From an uncultured Pseudobdellovibrionaceae bacterium (lineage in GTDB: Bacteria; Bdellovibrionota; Bdellovibrionia; Bdellovibrionales; Bdellovibrionaceae): a stretch of 14,785 nt of DNA. Location of the stretch: contig CALCCV010000550.1 of assembly GCA_937900305.1 (NCBI GenBank), forward strand, positions 1 to 14,785, given 5' to 3'. The notes beneath the pieces were generated by a model. It was not told where the DNA came from. It searched no databases and worked only from the letters and a program-made list of their open reading frames with translations. Shown here one piece after another: positions 1 through 7,194 of the stretch. The position numbers were made by a program, and so were the translations under genes. Every line of letters begins with the position of its first letter. Position 1 is the stretch's first letter.

Positions 1-1497
1 CAGTTGCCGACCGGGGATGAGACTCCAGCGACAGTTGGCTTTGTGGGCGCAGCTCTGGCCGTTGCTCTCGATGGCCCTGTTGAAATTTTTGGAGGCTTGG
101 GTTTTACAAATGAATCTCGAATAGAAATTCGTCGCGTCTCTCAAGGTGTGGCTATGGAGAATGGCAAAGCTGATATTGTAGCGGGCAAATATTTTATTCG
201 TGTGAATGACTTGAAGGGCCGAATTGTCGGTCGTTTTTTTGATGGGCAGGGCCGGATTGTTGGCGAAGGCTCTTTTGATCTCGGGAAGATGAAAAAAAGC
301 ACTGCTGGAGCTTGGATCAGCCCTGCGCTGGTTATCCAAAAGACGGATGGGTATTTGCAAAAAGTGGCATCAATCTATCAATTGGACAGTAAAAAAAAAG
401 TCAATAGCGGTGCAGTTTTAGAGCTTCACGGTGGTCAGTCTTCGAAACCTCTGGGTGCCGATGGCATTGCAGAAATCCCCGAACTCGCAAAAGGTTCTAC
501 ATTTTTAGCTAAGGCGATTGAACCTGGGTCGTATCCAAGCCAATGGATATCCGGCGTGAATGACACCTCTGAGAAATTAGTCATTCCGGGAAAGATGTTG
601 GATGGATTTGTTGAATATATCCAAGACATTTATAAACTGACACTGGATCGAAAGCGGCTGACGATTGTCTTCGGAAGGGCAATGCAATCTGGAAAGCCGT
701 TGGCTGGCGTTTCTGTTCAGCTTAAACAAACACCCGAAGTTTTGCCGATCTATTTCGATGGTTTTGTACCAAACAAAGGATTGCATCAAACATCTGCATC
801 GGGATTTTTTGCGTTTGTGAATGCTGGCGAGGGTGTAAATACAGTTGTGGCAAAAACAGGATTTCGATCTTTTGGCTATATCAATGTTAATGTGGAAGCT
901 GGCATTGTTGGCTATGGTGCTCTTGAAGGCGGAACCGAAGAGCGAGAAGTGGGCATTCGATCGTTTGATGCTTTCACCGGAGACGCTCAAGAAATTCGAT
1001 TCGGGCTTGAGCATCAAGATCAGATGGTCGACAGCGTCGGTGGTGACTATGCGATGTTGCTGAAATCGGTTGATCGCTGGGGGCAAGCAATCGTTCACCC
1101 TCTGAGTGATCAATATATGCCCGCTCGGTATACCTATTCAGATTTTCAAGAACAAATTTTTTTCCCGCTAGTGGATCGTGAGTGGTTAAACGAAGTGAAG
1201 GGTGGCCATCGATTGAGTGACGATCCTGATTCGGGTACGGTCATTGGTTTTGTAAGCGATGAAGACTATGAACTTTTTGTGCCCACCGTAAATGGATATG
1301 GACCTGAAAATATTGCCTACTTTGATGCGCAAGGGATCATCGTGAATAAACCGGCCGCAGGTGGCGGATTTATACTATTCAATTTGGCCAGCGGTCTGCA
1401 TCAGGTTGTCCTGACGAAAAGTGGCGAAGACACATTGATCTCGAGAATCACCGAGGTCGAAAATGAAAATCTTTCGGTACTTACTTACAACGAATAG
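1..1497 (+). CDS. Exported-looking beta-rich protein of unknown function, 5'-truncated
   Basis: The frame is open from base 1 (CAG, then TTG at 4) to TAG at 1495-1497, so the true start and any signal peptide lie upstream; at least 498 residues remain. The protein is rich in Gly, Val, Ser and Thr with alternating hydrophobic residues, few Cys and no long membrane segment, as in beta-sandwich surface or periplasmic proteins. Residues about 220-295 (IVFGRAMQSGKPLAGVSVQL, then a SASGFFAF turn) and about 410-490 (GTVIGF, YFDAQGIIV, GLHQVVLTKSG) resemble carboxypeptidase-regulatory-like or other Ig-like folds that carry a 'modification of a trait, then refinement' pattern. No catalytic motif is visible. 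The 3' end overlaps the convergent murD by 17 bp. The fold is an inference from pattern; I do not recognise the family. Confidence 0.75.
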   Translation, partial: QLPTGDETPATVGFVGAALAVALDGPVEIFGGLGFTNESRIEIRRVSQGVAMENGKADIVAGKYFIRVNDLKGRIVGRFFDGQGRIVGEGSFDLGKMKKSTAGAWISPALVIQKTDGYLQKVASIYQLDSKKKVNSGAVLELHGGQSSKPLGADGIAEIPELAKGSTFLAKAIEPGSYPSQWISGVNDTSEKLVIPGKMLDGFVEYIQDIYKLTLDRKRLTIVFGRAMQSGKPLAGVSVQLKQTPEVLPIYFDGFVPNKGLHQTSASGFFAFVNAGEGVNTVVAKTGFRSFGYINVNVEAGIVGYGALEGGTEEREVGIRSFDAFTGDAQEIRFGLEHQDQMVDSVGGDYAMLLKSVDRWGQAIVHPLSDQYMPARYTYSDFQEQIFFPLVDREWLNEVKGGHRLSDDPDSGTVIGFVSDEDYELFVPTVNGYGPENIAYFDAQGIIVNKPAAGGGFILFNLASGLHQVVLTKSGEDTLISRITEVENENLSVLTYNE

Positions 1498-2779
1498 TTT
1501 CAACCCATTTACGAAACACATCTCCCCGCTCTTCAAAATTGGCGAATTCATCGAGAGAGGTTCCGCCTGGACTGAGGAGAACTGTGTCTCCTGATTTGAG
1601 TTGAGTCGTTAAGGAATCAAGTGATTGGTGCAAACTTGAATGCGAATCCCCGCTCAATGTTGACTGTTGCTGAATGAGCTCTCTTGCTTCTCCGAAAAAA
1701 TGAAACTGCAAATCGGTGGCCGCTGCGAGGTTGGCTAGTTGGAACCACGGAAGTTTTTTGTCCCGACCACCCAGGAGCAAATGAATGCGTTGAGGTTTTA
1801 ACTCACGCACTGTCTCGAGCGAGGTGATAATGCTTTCTAACGTTGTTGCTTTGCTGTCATTGATGAACTGAATGTTGTTCCAGCTTCCCAAGTTTTCAAT
1901 GCGGTGAGGAAGTCCCGGAAAATTGTAAAGACCTTTGCGACACGAAGTGGGCAATCCAAGCTCCAGCGCAAGTCTAAATGTCAGAGCCAGATTGTCGAGA
2001 TTGTGCTCACCTAAGAGCCGGGGACGGTCGTCGAATTGGCTCAGATCCCGTCGGTCAGTCCAGATAGGATTTTTAATCAGCTCGGCGTCCGACCATTTTG
2101 AAAACGCGGCCTGCAGATCGCCACCATTGCGATTGAGAATGACCGCACCACTGGTCAGAGAAAGAAGCTGGAGCTTTGTGATGTAATACTCAGCGAGGGA
2201 TGAGTATCGTTCGAGATGGTTTGGTAGAAGCGAAGTGATTGCCGCAGCAAAAAAATGAAAGCCGCGCAAATTTTCAAGTTGGTAACTTGAAAGCTCCAGT
2301 GCCACAAATTCGGCACGAGGTTGCCCATTTTTTTGTATGTTAAGAATGTATTCGGCCAGGGGTGTGCCTAAGTTACCACCGATAAAAAACTTTTTGCCCG
2401 CAGAAAAAAAAGCTTCTCCCAGCAAAGTTGTACAAGTGCTTTTTCCTACGCTGCCCGTGATACCGATAAGCTTTTCAGATGTTAAAAATTGTGCCGCGAG
2501 ACTGAGTTCGCTTGACAAAATTGTGCCGGCAGGAAGTAAAAGTTTTTGCATATTGGCGGTTTGCAAAGGTACGCCGGGACTCACGAGTACAGTTTTTGCC
2601 TTAAGAGCAAAGGCCTGGTCCCAGGACCTGAGATCTCCCTGACTAGACCGTTCATCGAAGGTGAAGATCTGTTGACGAGAAATGCCGGTGGCGAGAAGCA
2701 GATTCAATGCTGACAATCCACTTTTTCCTAAGCCGACGATGAGGATTGGCGGTTGTTCTACGATAGACTGGTTGAGCAT
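1481..2779 (-). CDS. murD: UDP-N-acetylmuramoyl-L-alanine--D-glutamate ligase MurD
   Basis: Cytoplasmic ATP-dependent ligase that adds D-glutamate to UDP-MurNAc-L-Ala, the second amino acid of the peptidoglycan stem peptide. The 432 residues match the family length and show all three Mur domains: an N-terminal nucleotide-sugar domain with GLGKSG (16-21); the central ATPase with P-loop GITGSVGKST (106-115), LELSSYQLE (161-169) and NHLERY (187-192, normally NHLDRH); and a C-terminal domain with HRIE (292-295), NDSKATT (307-313), LLLGGRDK (334-341) and FEERGD (415-420). LSPGGTSLDEF (402-412) stands where many MurD have LSPACAS, a conservative-looking change. The start is ATG; no strong Shine-Dalgarno precedes it. 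The gene stands alone, convergent with the upstream secreted-protein gene and divergent from the phosphoesterase, not inside a division/cell-wall cluster. Confidence 0.96.
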   Translation of the reverse strand: MLNQSIVEQPPILIVGLGKSGLSALNLLLATGISRQQIFTFDERSSQGDLRSWDQAFALKAKTVLVSPGVPLQTANMQKLLLPAGTILSSELSLAAQFLTSEKLIGITGSVGKSTCTTLLGEAFFSAGKKFFIGGNLGTPLAEYILNIQKNGQPRAEFVALELSSYQLENLRGFHFFAAAITSLLPNHLERYSSLAEYYITKLQLLSLTSGAVILNRNGGDLQAAFSKWSDAELIKNPIWTDRRDLSQFDDRPRLLGEHNLDNLALTFRLALELGLPTSCRKGLYNFPGLPHRIENLGSWNNIQFINDSKATTLESIITSLETVRELKPQRIHLLLGGRDKKLPWFQLANLAAATDLQFHFFGEARELIQQQSTLSGDSHSSLHQSLDSLTTQLKSGDTVLLSPGGTSLDEFANFEERGDVFRKWVETIRCK

Positions 2780-2789
2780 AGTCGATGTC

Positions 2790-2795
2790 TATAAT
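2790..2795 (+). promoter_or_regulatory. Candidate -10 element for the phosphoesterase gene
   Basis: A perfect TATAAT lies in the 46-bp gap between the divergent murD and phosphoesterase starts. Transcription would begin near 2802, about 24 nt before the ATG at 2826. No convincing -35 sits 16-18 bp upstream (the nearest TTGAGC at 2772-2777 is only 12 bp away), so this is a partial match. It supports the shorter start of the phosphoesterase over starts lying inside murD. Confidence 0.35.
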
Positions 2796-2825
2796 TCCTT
2801 GCCGAGCGAAGCAAGAGAAACAATA

Positions 2826-4286
2826 ATGAATCTTGGGGCAATGGGAATGAGAGATTTTCGTCACGCAAAGTACACTGCCATTTTGAGTGATATGCACTTG
2901 TGCGAAGAAGAGCCCATTCATCCAAAATATCCATTGTGGAAAAAATATAAAACCCGCCAATTCTTTTTTGACGATGTCTTTGCGGATTTTCTCGAGCACA
3001 TTCAGGTTTTGGCAGAAGATGAAAAGATTGAGTTGGTTTTGAATGGTGACATTTTCGATTTTGACTCTTTAATGGAGTTGCCACCCGAACCTTTGTATAA
3101 AATTTCTTGGCTTGAGAAGCACCGTGGCCTTCGCGCAAAGGGTGAGAGATCTCTTTTTAAAATGGAAATTATTTTTCGGGATCATCCTGTTTTTTTCAAT
3201 GCACTTTCTCAGTTTATAAAAAAAGGTCACCGGTTAATTTTTGTCATGGGAAACCATGATTTGGAGCTGCACTTTGAACAAGTGCAAAAAAAAATTCTTA
3301 AACAACTCGATCTGACCGAGAGTGAAGAGCTTCAGGTTCGATTTTGTGAATGGTTTTATCTTTCCAATGGCGATACCTTGATCGAGCACGGGAATCAATA
3401 TGATCCCTACTGTCTTTGCGAAGACCCCATTCATCCCTTTTACATGAGTCACAATGAACTTGCGCTCAAATTGCCATTCGGAAATGTCGCCTGTCGCTAT
3501 ATCATGAATGGCCTCGCCTTTTTTAATCCTCATGTTGAGGCCAATTACATTCTGACAATGAAAGACTATGTGCGGATATTCTTGCGTTACATGGTTCGCG
3601 CGCAGCCGATGTTGATGTGGACTTGGTTTTGGGGAGCCCTCCTCACATTTGCACATTCGTTTCAAGATCGCCTTCGCGCGCCGCTACGGAATCCGTTTGT
3701 TCTCGAAGACAAGGTGGCATTTATTGCGTCCAAGTCGAACGCGACTCCTCGTCAAGTGCGAGAGTTGAAAGAGCTTTTTCCGGCCCCGGCTTCAAGTCAG
3801 CCTTGGCTTTTATTTCAAGAACTGTGGTTGGATCGCTCGTTTTTAATTTTGATTTGCCTGCTAGCGATTGTTCAAATCATGGTTGTCATTAAGGCGACCA
3901 CTCAAGTTTCAGTTTTTTGGGCGCTGATTCCAATTTTTGCGTTTGTGCCATTTTTTTTGTTTTATGCAAGCTCGGTGGTCTCTTACGTTTCGAGCTATAA
4001 AGAGCCTGACGAAAGAATTCTTTCGATGGAGAGTGCTATCACCGGAGTCGATCGAATTATTTATGGCCACACCCATCACGCCCGACATGAGCAAATTGGT
4101 TTGGTGGAACATCTAAACTCAGGGTGTTGGTCGCCGGGTTTTTTAGACATTGAGTGCACGAAACCGGTCGACCAAAAGACCTTCGTCTGGTTGCAGCCTG
4201 ATGGACCAAAGCGCCGCGCAGAACTACGGGTTTTTGCAGATCAAAAATCCAACATTTACCTAAAAAGATCACGCGCTAGCACATAG
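2826..4286 (+). CDS. Calcineurin-like metallophosphoesterase with a membrane insertion
   Basis: Probable two-metal phosphoesterase; substrate unknown. From ATG 2826 the protein has 486 residues. The metal-ligand motifs come in family order: SDMH (21-24), GDIFD (74-78), GNHD (142-145), HGNQYD (188-193) and GHTH (414-417), followed by NSGCW (431-435). This is the calcineurin-like superfamily, which includes the lipid A enzyme LpxH, but LpxH is about half this size. The extra length is an insertion of about 220 residues between the fourth and fifth motifs. It has an aromatic stretch around 262-278 and two strong hydrophobic segments (about 338-357 and 362-384), so the active site is probably held at the inner membrane. 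The frame is open back to 2682, but that would lie antisense within murD; ATG 2826 has AAGAGA upstream and a TATAAT at 2790. ATGs at 2841 and 2847 are alternatives. Confidence 0.85.
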   Translation: MNLGAMGMRDFRHAKYTAILSDMHLCEEEPIHPKYPLWKKYKTRQFFFDDVFADFLEHIQVLAEDEKIELVLNGDIFDFDSLMELPPEPLYKISWLEKHRGLRAKGERSLFKMEIIFRDHPVFFNALSQFIKKGHRLIFVMGNHDLELHFEQVQKKILKQLDLTESEELQVRFCEWFYLSNGDTLIEHGNQYDPYCLCEDPIHPFYMSHNELALKLPFGNVACRYIMNGLAFFNPHVEANYILTMKDYVRIFLRYMVRAQPMLMWTWFWGALLTFAHSFQDRLRAPLRNPFVLEDKVAFIASKSNATPRQVRELKELFPAPASSQPWLLFQELWLDRSFLILICLLAIVQIMVVIKATTQVSVFWALIPIFAFVPFFLFYASSVVSYVSSYKEPDERILSMESAITGVDRIIYGHTHHARHEQIGLVEHLNSGCWSPGFLDIECTKPVDQKTFVWLQPDGPKRRAELRVFADQKSNIYLKRSRAST

Positions 4287-4396
4287 GAGAAGTGAAACAA
4301 TCACGAAAATACCAAGGAAAAGCCTGTATTTAATCGTCGTAATGCAAGGCTTCATGGTGAAAACTCACAGCAAAAGCATTGGACGGCGAAAAGTCT

Positions 4397-4426
4397 TTGT
4401 GAAAACCTAGAAATGGCCTGTATTGT
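4397..4426 (+). promoter_or_regulatory. Candidate sigma70-type promoter of the histone gene
   Basis: In the 177-bp leader before the histone gene, TTGTGA (4397-4402) and TATTGT (4421-4426) are separated by 18 bp, each matching consensus at four of six bases. TTGGAC (4379-4384) is an alternative -35 without a good -10. The leader also holds two copies of GCCTGTATT (4322-4330, 4416-4424) and TTTAATCGT (4329-4337, 4441-4449), and a weak inverted repeat AAGCCT/AGGCTT (4320-4325, 4347-4352) that might end the phosphoesterase transcript. No T-run follows it. Confidence 0.3.
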
Positions 4427-4463
4427 TTTTAAGCGTGGTTTTTAATCGTTTTAGGAGGCTGAA

Positions 4464-4658
4464 ATGGCAGAAGTATTGGTTGTTACAAGCAAAGTGAAGA
4501 AATTTATCAAAGAGAAAGGTGGAATGAATACCTCTGCCGAAACCGTTGATGTGTTGAGCAAAGCCATCGAACAACTGTGCCAAAAGGGTATTGATAGCGC
4601 AAAATCAGATGGCAGAAAGACCGTCATGGCTCGCGATATCGTGATTGATCACCTCTAA
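4464..4658 (+). CDS. Bacterial histone, Bd0055-like nucleoid protein
   Basis: A 64-residue protein consisting of a single minimal histone fold and nothing else. Short helix 1 (about 8-18, SKVKKFIKEKG), long central helix 2 (about 23-47, SAETVDVLSKAIEQL and following) and helix 3 (about 55-64). The turn before helix 3 carries GRKTVMARD (50-58), with the Arg51-Asp58 pair that clamps histone folds and Lys52/Thr53 in the DNA-facing loop. I recognise close similarity to Bd0055 of Bdellovibrio bacteriovorus, reported as an abundant, essential chromatin protein whose dimers bind DNA end-on in vitro and not by wrapping. That behaviour is established for Bd0055 and only inferred here. A consensus AGGAGG (4453-4458) sits 5 nt before the ATG, fitting high expression. 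The gene is monocistronic in appearance, with its own leader and a palindrome over its stop codon, and converges on ligA. Confidence 0.93.
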   Translation: MAEVLVVTSKVKKFIKEKGGMNTSAETVDVLSKAIEQLCQKGIDSAKSDGRKTVMARDIVIDHL

Positions 4659-4703
4659 GTTAGAGGAGCCGGCAACAGGTCTCAACAAACCTTTCCTGCC
4701 GGC
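4652..4703. terminator. Palindrome plus hairpin between convergent histone gene and ligA
   Basis: Two adjacent inverted repeats. CCTCTAA-G-TTAGAGG (4652-4666) is a perfect palindrome containing the histone stop codon. GCCGGCA (4668-4674) pairs with TGCCGGC (4697-4703), with an inner AGGT/ACCT pairing. Neither is followed by a clean T-run on either strand, so a bidirectional terminator is the likely but unproven role; mRNA 3'-end protection is an alternative. Confidence 0.5.
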
Positions 4704-4717
4704 CGTTCACTTCAGGT

Positions 4718-6712
4718 TTATTTCACCAGCGCTTGAAGATCTTCCCAGCTCAAAATTTTAACATTTAAATCCTGAGCTTTCTGGAACTTTGATCCGGGGT
4801 CTTCGCCCACGACGAGATAGCTGAGTTTTGAACTCACGCCAGACACAACTTTACCGCCATTCGCTTCGATCAATGCATGCGCCTCATCGCGCTTGACTGG
4901 CAGCGTCCCGGTCACCACAAAAGACTGGCCCTGCAAAACTTGCGAAACTCGGGCGGGACCTTTGATTTTAAATTCAATGCCCGCTTTGATCAGGCGCTCA
5001 ACCTCTTGGACGAAGCGCTTTTTTCCCAGCTGATCTAAAATGGATTTTGCAACCTTGGGACCGATCTCTTCGACGGTCATCAGTGCTGTTTCGTCGGCCG
5101 CCAAGAAGCCCTCGAGACTACCAAAGTGTTTGGCGAGATGTTTAGCGGTCTGTTCGCCGACAAAACGAATTCCGAGAGAAAAGATAAACCGCTCGAGCGA
5201 GGACTGTTTGCTTTTGGCAATGGAGTCTAAAATATTCTGTACGGATTTTTCACCTTGGCGATCTAGAGCCATCAAATCTTTTTTAGTGAGTGCGTAGAGA
5301 TCTGAAAATTTTGTAACTAAGTTTTTTTCCACGAGAGTTTCGAGAAGCCGATCTCCTACCTTTTCAATATTCATTGCTCTGCGGGAGGCAAAATGTTTCA
5401 AGCTTTCGACAAAGACGGAGGGGCAAAAAGCATTCACGCACCGAACGGCCACCTCTTCTGGAAAGCGTTCGACTTTTTCACCGCAGGTCGGGCACCGAGA
5501 AGGCATCGTGAAAGGCTCAGATTTTTTTGGTCGCTTTTCAAGAACGACCGAAATGACTTCGGGAATGACATCGCCTGCTCGATGGACCAAGACCGTGTCG
5601 CCAATGCGAACGTCCTTGCGCTCGATCTCTTCCGCATTGTGAAGGGTCGCGTAGGTGACCTTGACACCACCAACCAAAACCGGTGTCATCACGGCAACTG
5701 GGGTGAGCACACCGGTGCGACCAATTTGAATCGCAATATCTTCAATCAAAGTTTGAGCCTGCTCGGGTTTGAATTTGGCGGCCGTTGCCCAACGAGGTGA
5801 ACGGGCTACGAGACCCAAGTCGTCTTGTAGTCGGAGTGAGTTCACCTTCACGACCATCCCATCAATTTCAAAGGGCAGCTTGTGGCGAGTTTTGGCGAGG
5901 TCATCATAGGCGTCTAAAACCGCTTCGATGTTTGGACAAATTTGGCAAAGCTTGGACGTGGTTGGTAAACCCAGCCGTTCAATTTGCTCAAGCAGATCGC
6001 TTTGCAGAGAATACGAAAAACCTTCAAACGCGCCAATACCATGGGCAAAAAAGCGAAGGGGCCGGCTCGCCGTGATTCGTGAATCAAGTTGGCGAAGGGT
6101 TCCGGCTGCAGCATTGCGTGGATTGGCAAACGTGTGTTCGCCTTTTTCATCTTGATCTTGATTGAGTGCCAAAAAGGCGTCCTTAAAGATCAAGACCTCG
6201 CCGCGCACTTCCAAGAGCTTCACCCCGTCTTCGCGGAGTTTGAGCGGAATGGATCGAATCGTTTTCACATTGGCGGTGACGTCCTCACCGGTCTGACCAT
6301 CTCCCCGAGTCAAAGCCCGCACCAGATGGCCGTCTTCGTAAATCAGCTCGATCGCGAGTCCATCGAGTTTGGGCTCTATGAAATACTCAATGGGTCCAGA
6401 GAGCTTAGCGAACTTTTTCACGCGGCTATCAAAATCTTTCAAATCTTCGAGGTCATAGCTGTTCGACAGCGAGAGCATAGGAAGACGATGATCTTGCTTA
6501 GAGAACACCGATAGCAACTCTGCGCCTACACGGTGGGAGGGAGAATCTCGTCGGTCCAACTCGGGGTGGAGCTTTTCCAGTTCCACTAATTCCATAAAGA
6601 GTTGGTCATAGTCGTAGTCTGAAATTTCAGGCTGATCGAGCACGTGATAAAGATGATTGTGACGCTCAAGCGTAGCCTTCAATTCCCGATGGCGTTTTTC
6701 ATATGGATTCAT
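4718..6712 (-). CDS. ligA: NAD+-dependent DNA ligase LigA
   Basis: Seals nicks in double-stranded DNA during replication and repair, using NAD+ to adenylate an active-site lysine. The 664 residues match the family (about 670) and all domains are present in order: the Ia NAD-binding region with SDYDYD (31-36); nucleotidyltransferase core with EPKLDG (113-118, Lys115 being the adenylated residue as in E. coli), NPRNAAAGTLRQLD (197-210), DGMVVK (284-289) and KFKPEQ (313-318); OB fold with TPVAVMTPV (337-345); a zinc finger with Cys407, 410, 425 and 430; helix-hairpin-helix repeats (about 440-580); and a C-terminal BRCT domain (about 587-664, GQSFVVTGTL). ATG start with GAGGA (complement of 6721-6725) 8 nt upstream. 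Convergent with the histone gene and divergent from gatC across 53 bp. Confidence 0.97.
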   Translation of the reverse strand: MNPYEKRHRELKATLERHNHLYHVLDQPEISDYDYDQLFMELVELEKLHPELDRRDSPSHRVGAELLSVFSKQDHRLPMLSLSNSYDLEDLKDFDSRVKKFAKLSGPIEYFIEPKLDGLAIELIYEDGHLVRALTRGDGQTGEDVTANVKTIRSIPLKLREDGVKLLEVRGEVLIFKDAFLALNQDQDEKGEHTFANPRNAAAGTLRQLDSRITASRPLRFFAHGIGAFEGFSYSLQSDLLEQIERLGLPTTSKLCQICPNIEAVLDAYDDLAKTRHKLPFEIDGMVVKVNSLRLQDDLGLVARSPRWATAAKFKPEQAQTLIEDIAIQIGRTGVLTPVAVMTPVLVGGVKVTYATLHNAEEIERKDVRIGDTVLVHRAGDVIPEVISVVLEKRPKKSEPFTMPSRCPTCGEKVERFPEEVAVRCVNAFCPSVFVESLKHFASRRAMNIEKVGDRLLETLVEKNLVTKFSDLYALTKKDLMALDRQGEKSVQNILDSIAKSKQSSLERFIFSLGIRFVGEQTAKHLAKHFGSLEGFLAADETALMTVEEIGPKVAKSILDQLGKKRFVQEVERLIKAGIEFKIKGPARVSQVLQGQSFVVTGTLPVKRDEAHALIEANGGKVVSGVSSKLSYLVVGEDPGSKFQKAQDLNVKILSWEDLQALVK

Positions 6713-6765
6713 TGCAGAAGTCCTCGAATTTTGTTACCCCTGTGCGCTGTCATTAGGAGCTAGAC

Positions 6766-7128
6766 GTGAGCAGTGATCGACCCCGTGACCCCAAAAATAA
6801 TTCTCAGGACGTTGTGGAATCGCAAAAACCCCAACTAAACCAACAGCTCTTCAACCAAGAGACAATAGACAAGATTGCCAAACTTTCAAGGCTTGCTGTT
6901 TCAGACCAACAGGCCTTGGCATTTTCCCAACAGCTGGCCCAAGCGCTCAAGCATTTCGAAGAAATCTCGACGGTTGAGACCGGCGGGATTGAGCCGCTAA
7001 TTACACCCACCCAGATTGAAAATTGGACCCGCGAAGATGTGGTCGACCGGGGCCTGAGTGTAGAGGACATGATGGCGAATGCTCCCGAAAGAGTGGGGAA
7101 CCTTTTTAAAGTTCCTCCTGTGGTGTAA
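6766..7128 (+). CDS. gatC: Asp-tRNA(Asn)/Glu-tRNA(Gln) amidotransferase subunit C
   Basis: Small non-catalytic subunit that wraps around GatA and stabilises its contact with GatB. The GatC core runs from about residue 31 to 118: ETIDKIAKLSRLAVSD, then a helix of LAQALKHFEEIS type, the extended GGIEPL loop, and the C-terminal REDVV...ERVGNLFKVPPVV end typical of the family. The start is GTG 6766, decided by AGGAG at 6755-6759 (6 nt spacing). This gives 120 residues, about 25 longer than common GatC because of a polar, probably disordered N-terminal extension. First gene of the gat operon; 66 bp separate it from gatA. Confidence 0.92.
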   Translation: MSSDRPRDPKNNSQDVVESQKPQLNQQLFNQETIDKIAKLSRLAVSDQQALAFSQQLAQALKHFEEISTVETGGIEPLITPTQIENWTREDVVDRGLSVEDMMANAPERVGNLFKVPPVV

Positions 7129-7183
7129 CGGCGCTCTTTTGCGATGCCCGTGACTGAAGCTTGTAATCCGTAGTTTTGAAGCT

Positions 7184-7188
7184 AGGAG
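7184..7188 (+). promoter_or_regulatory. Ribosome binding site that fixes the gatA start
   Basis: AGGAG directly abuts an in-frame ATG at 7189 (no spacing) but lies 6 nt before the next in-frame ATG at 7195. The latter is therefore the likely start, removing two residues from the longest reading. Confidence 0.7.
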
Positions 7189-7194
7189 ATGTTC

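Noticed and set aside
577..1113. Minus-strand 178-residue frame inside the first gene
   Set aside because: No Shine-Dalgarno or recognisable domain; it lies wholly antisense to a long coherent protein.
2682..2825. Upstream 48-codon extension of the phosphoesterase
   Set aside because: It would be antisense to the murD 5' end, has no family similarity, and a TATAAT at 2790 argues that transcription starts after it.
5393..6514. Several plus-strand frames of 78 to 141 codons opposite ligA
   Set aside because: ligA is full-length with every conserved motif; these are antisense shadows without start signals.
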